A DNA stretch of 64,000 bases from UBA1858 sp965227695 (GTDB lineage Bacteria; Pseudomonadota; Gammaproteobacteria; UBA4575). The notes beneath the pieces were generated by a model. The model had not been told where the DNA came from. It searched no databases and worked only from the letters and a program-made list of their open reading frames with translations. Numbering within the stretch: position 1 is the first letter of the stretch; each line of letters opens with the position of its first letter. Below, one piece after another: positions 61,971-64,000 of the stretch. Location: assembly GCA_965227695.1 (NCBI GenBank), contig OZ245760.1:124001-188000 (forward strand), in the 5' to 3' direction. The position numbers and the translations under genes were made by a program.

Positions 61971-61997
61971 TCTATTACGTTTGTATTAGCATGCTCC

Positions 61998-62017
61998 ATC
62001 CCTGGACACAGGGATGC
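61998..62017. repeat. Hairpin beyond the soeC stop
   Basis: CATCCCTG and CAGGGATG form an 8-bp perfect stem with a 4-nt loop. Neither side is followed by a T-tract, so it is at most a weak transcript-end structure. Confidence 0.35.
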
Positions 62018-62031
62018 AGACCAAGACTAGT

Positions 62032-62970
62032 TTAACACTGTTGCATACCATGATACAGATTTACGACATGGCGTGCTTCTGCAAAAAATAGCCAACGCTC
62101 AATCAGCACCCCGGCAAAGGCACTGACGACGGCTATTGTGCTGGCCAAAACCACCGGTAACACATGGATACCGGCCCATAGCATTAATGCAGGTAATACA
62201 AAAGCAAGTAGCAATACCAGCCAGCGCAACACAATTAAACGAGCACGGGCAACCTGGTAACCGAACTCATCGGTAAGAAAAGTGCCTGCTGTATGTCCTA
62301 CATCCAGCAGGCGGACCATACTACGTGTAAAAGCAGTGGCAGTATTTATATTTGGACCCGCCGGCGTTCCAATCCAGAAGAAGTAAACCACTTTGGCGAT
62401 TGCAGCAATGGTAATAACATAGATTGCGCTCATCACAAGACTGGCTGTAACCATCCCGTGAACAGATGCCAGCAGAATAAAAATCAAGCCACCCAGCATG
62501 ACACCAAGCAAAATATAATTTACGGGGGTTAATGCATTATGCCACTGACGAATTGTTTTAAGGCAGGCATAAATCATTCCGGTCGAAAAAATGATTACGA
62601 TTGACCAGATCGCAGCAAGTAAGGAGATCAACACGAACCAGTGACCGTCATCCATACCACGCCATATAGAAAACATGTACAACCCTGCAATAGGATAAAA
62701 CAATACCGCAAGCAGTCCCTCACGCGCCAGCCAGGAAGTTCTCACACGGCTGAATGCCCGCCATGCATTTTTTGGATTTGCCAAATGGAATGTTGATGAC
62801 ACTAAGCCAAGTGTGATCAGTGTCAGCGCAATGATACACGCGGCAAGTACGCCACTCGCACCCAATTCGCTGCCAGGGTTAACAAGATGATACAGAATTG
62901 TTATCGCGAACAGGCCATAACCTGCCCCGGAGGTTACGGTAAAAAATATAACTGAAAATGCCGGATGCAT
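62032..62970 (-). CDS. soeC: SoeC-like membrane subunit (DmsC family)
   Basis: A 312-residue polytopic protein with about eight to nine helices, DmsC-type: MHPAFSVIFFTVTSGAGYGLF, VSSTFHLANPKNAWRAF and SWLAREGLLAVLFYP. It anchors the iron-sulfur and Mo subunits to the inner membrane and passes electrons to quinones. It is the third gene of a soeA-B-C set; in sulfur oxidisers this enzyme oxidises sulfite in the cytoplasm. DMSO/polysulfide reductase membrane subunits are the alternatives. Confidence 0.75.
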   Translation of the reverse strand: MHPAFSVIFFTVTSGAGYGLFAITILYHLVNPGSELGASGVLAACIIALTLITLGLVSSTFHLANPKNAWRAFSRVRTSWLAREGLLAVLFYPIAGLYMFSIWRGMDDGHWFVLISLLAAIWSIVIIFSTGMIYACLKTIRQWHNALTPVNYILLGVMLGGLIFILLASVHGMVTASLVMSAIYVITIAAIAKVVYFFWIGTPAGPNINTATAFTRSMVRLLDVGHTAGTFLTDEFGYQVARARLIVLRWLVLLLAFVLPALMLWAGIHVLPVVLASTIAVVSAFAGVLIERWLFFAEARHVVNLYHGMQQC

Positions 62971-62988
62971 TGATCTTCCTTGATATGT

Positions 62989-63681
62989 TTATCTGGTCAC
63001 CAGACGATTAACCCAATCTTTAACTTTATTGATTGGATTTGTTTCATTGATATATGTTTCAACATGCTTTTTTTCTCGTGGCGGCAAATATTTATTTACC
63101 GGCTCGTACCCAAGTTCAGGCATCAGTGATTTTCCATTGCGTTCGCGGGTGATGACCGATACTTCTGAATTCGGGTCATCAAAATCACCAAAATAGCGTG
63201 CATGTGCCGGGCAAGTCATCACGCAGGCAGGCTTGCGTTCATCTTCAGGCAAATTGTTGTCGTAAATTCGATCAACGCATAATGTGCATTTTTTCATTAC
63301 GCCATCTTCACGATCCAGTTCACGCGCACCATACGGGCATGCCCATGCACAATAATTACAACCCATGCATTTATCCTGATCGACCAGCACGATCCCATCT
63401 TCCTCACGCTTATAAGAAGCACCAGTCGGACAAACAGTCACACAGGCTGCATCATCACAATGCATACAGGACATTGGAAAATGTACTGTTTTACTGTTTG
63501 GGTAATCACCAACCTCATAATTTCTGATGCGGTTGAACCATACGCCGGTTGGATCTTTTCCGTATGGCTCAAAATCTGTCAGTGGTCCTGTAGTTCCTGA
63601 TGTATTCCATTGTTTACAGGCTACAGCACATGCATTACAACCCACGCATGTGTCCAGATCTATTACCAGTCCTAGCTTCAT
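62989..63681 (-). CDS. soeB: SoeB-like iron-sulfur subunit (four 4Fe-4S clusters)
   Basis: A 230-residue ferredoxin-type electron-transfer subunit with four cysteine motifs: CVGCNACAVAC, CMHCDDAACVTVC, CMGCNYCAWAC and CTLCVDRI with KPACVMTC. It would pass electrons between SoeA and SoeC. It lies 18 bp before soeC and 6 bp after soeA. The 4x[4Fe-4S] layout is shared by DmsB/PsrB/SoeB; Soe is preferred from the sulfur-oxidising context. Confidence 0.8.
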   Translation of the reverse strand: MKLGLVIDLDTCVGCNACAVACKQWNTSGTTGPLTDFEPYGKDPTGVWFNRIRNYEVGDYPNSKTVHFPMSCMHCDDAACVTVCPTGASYKREEDGIVLVDQDKCMGCNYCAWACPYGARELDREDGVMKKCTLCVDRIYDNNLPEDERKPACVMTCPAHARYFGDFDDPNSEVSVITRERNGKSLMPELGYEPVNKYLPPREKKHVETYINETNPINKVKDWVNRLVTR

Positions 63682-63687
63682 TATTAA

Positions 63688-64000
63688 TTACTTCCTTTTG
63701 GTTTTACCACGCATCAGAATATCTTTCAGTGAACGATTGATTCCTACCGCCTTGTGTGTCTGATAACGTAACTTGTCTTTTTTAATTTCTGACCCGGGCA
63801 GTGGTTTAATTGTCTCGAAGTTCGGCCAGACACCTATCTCACCTTTCCTGGCAGGATAGACTTTGACCTGCAAGTCATACCAGGCTGCCTGGCCCGTAAT
63901 AGGATCTGAGTTTGTTATCGGGCGTCCGGTATCACCGCACGGCAGATGCTCATTAATTATGTGATTCAGCAAAAATCCCTGATTGGATTCATTCGCGTCC
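63688..64000 (-). CDS. soeA: SoeA-like molybdopterin subunit, C-terminal end only
   Basis: The frame is open from the right edge to the stop at 63688, giving about 103 residues. It contains the C-terminal dinucleotide-binding end of a large bis-MGD enzyme: HLPCGDTGRPITNSDPITGQ and AAWYDLQVKVYPA, ending in a basic RGKTKRK. The operon order, directly ahead of soeB and soeC, identifies it as the catalytic subunit. The rest lies outside the window. Confidence 0.7.
   Translation of the reverse strand, partial: DANESNQGFLLNHIINEHLPCGDTGRPITNSDPITGQAAWYDLQVKVYPARKGEIGVWPNFETIKPLPGSEIKKDKLRYQTHKAVGINRSLKDILMRGKTKRK

Noticed and set aside
61998..62017. Terminator of the soe operon
   Set aside because: The stem is good but there is no T-tract on either strand, so I list it only as a hairpin.
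1..64000. Mobile elements, prophage, tRNA or rRNA genes, toxin-antitoxin or defence islands
   Set aside because: I looked on both strands and saw no transposase, integrase, phage structural gene, tRNA-like fold, rRNA stretch or recognisable defence gene.

Overview
This 64 kb window looks like ordinary chromosome of a sulfur-oxidising, probably chemolithoautotrophic gammaproteobacterium (moderate GC, dense short operons on both strands, no phage, IS, CRISPR, rRNA or tRNA that I could recognise). The sulfur signature is a DsrN-like siroheme amidase next to a cysteine-free IscA-like DsrR (about 2.9-4.7 kb), a SoeABC-type membrane sulfite dehydrogenase running off the right edge (62.0-64.0 kb), and several rhodanese-fold proteins. 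A CbbQ-type AAA ATPase and a pyrophosphate-type phosphofructokinase fit a Calvin-cycle lifestyle.

Layout. 0-7.6 kb: partial NAD-type isocitrate dehydrogenase, a 54-residue ribbon-helix-helix-like gene with a palindromic operator, rimO, then divergently dsrN-dsrR, a NarX/NarL-like two-component pair and a rhodanese. 7.7-14.6 kb: an Atm1-type ABC exporter with an S24 peptidase-like gene, then nrdA-nrdB behind a DnaA box and two NrdR boxes. 14.6-22.6 kb: small conserved genes, SH3/TraB envelope proteins, a two-gene module (cytoplasmic molybdopterin oxidoreductase plus a flavin/ferredoxin reductase), and dinB. 22.8-27.4 kb: a repeat protein, an AlkB/XylM-like membrane oxygenase, a divergent MerR/LitR-type regulator with a PLR-like operator between them, and fabA. 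27.4-45.7 kb: housekeeping and metabolism (abgT-type transporter, pepN, trhO, tatD, bolA, nudix, EAL protein, sseA, ferredoxin reductase, adk, PPi-PFK, galT-like). 45.9-49.2 kb: ompW/alkL-like porin, a second AlkB/XylM-like oxygenase, a 67-residue membrane protein and an fnr-type regulator, with three FNR-like boxes. 49.5-62 kb: tandem GST-like proteins, mtfA, SRAP peptidase, DUF900 hydrolase, acetolactate synthase, cbbQ, membrane proteins, a UDG-family protein, a Rieske protein and small unknowns. 62-64 kb: soeC, soeB and the 3' end of soeA.

The most interesting themes are the following. (1) Two paralogous non-haem diiron oxygenases both carry Gln where the first His of the third histidine box is expected, and they sit under two different regulator types. 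(2) Two distant paralogous small proteins share exactly the same four-cysteine spacing (C-x12-C-x15-C-x8-C); one adjoins a ferredoxin reductase and the other a uracil-DNA-glycosylase-family gene. (3) A molybdoenzyme is translationally coupled to an oxygenase-reductase-like protein with an atypical ferredoxin tail. (4) A membrane-anchored protein is built of five H-x-G-[FY]-x-G-x-x-x-D-Y repeats. (5) Several regulatory sites are legible in the DNA (NrdR pair, DnaA box, FNR boxes, PLR-like box, RHH operator). All functions are inferred from reading the sequence; no searches were run.
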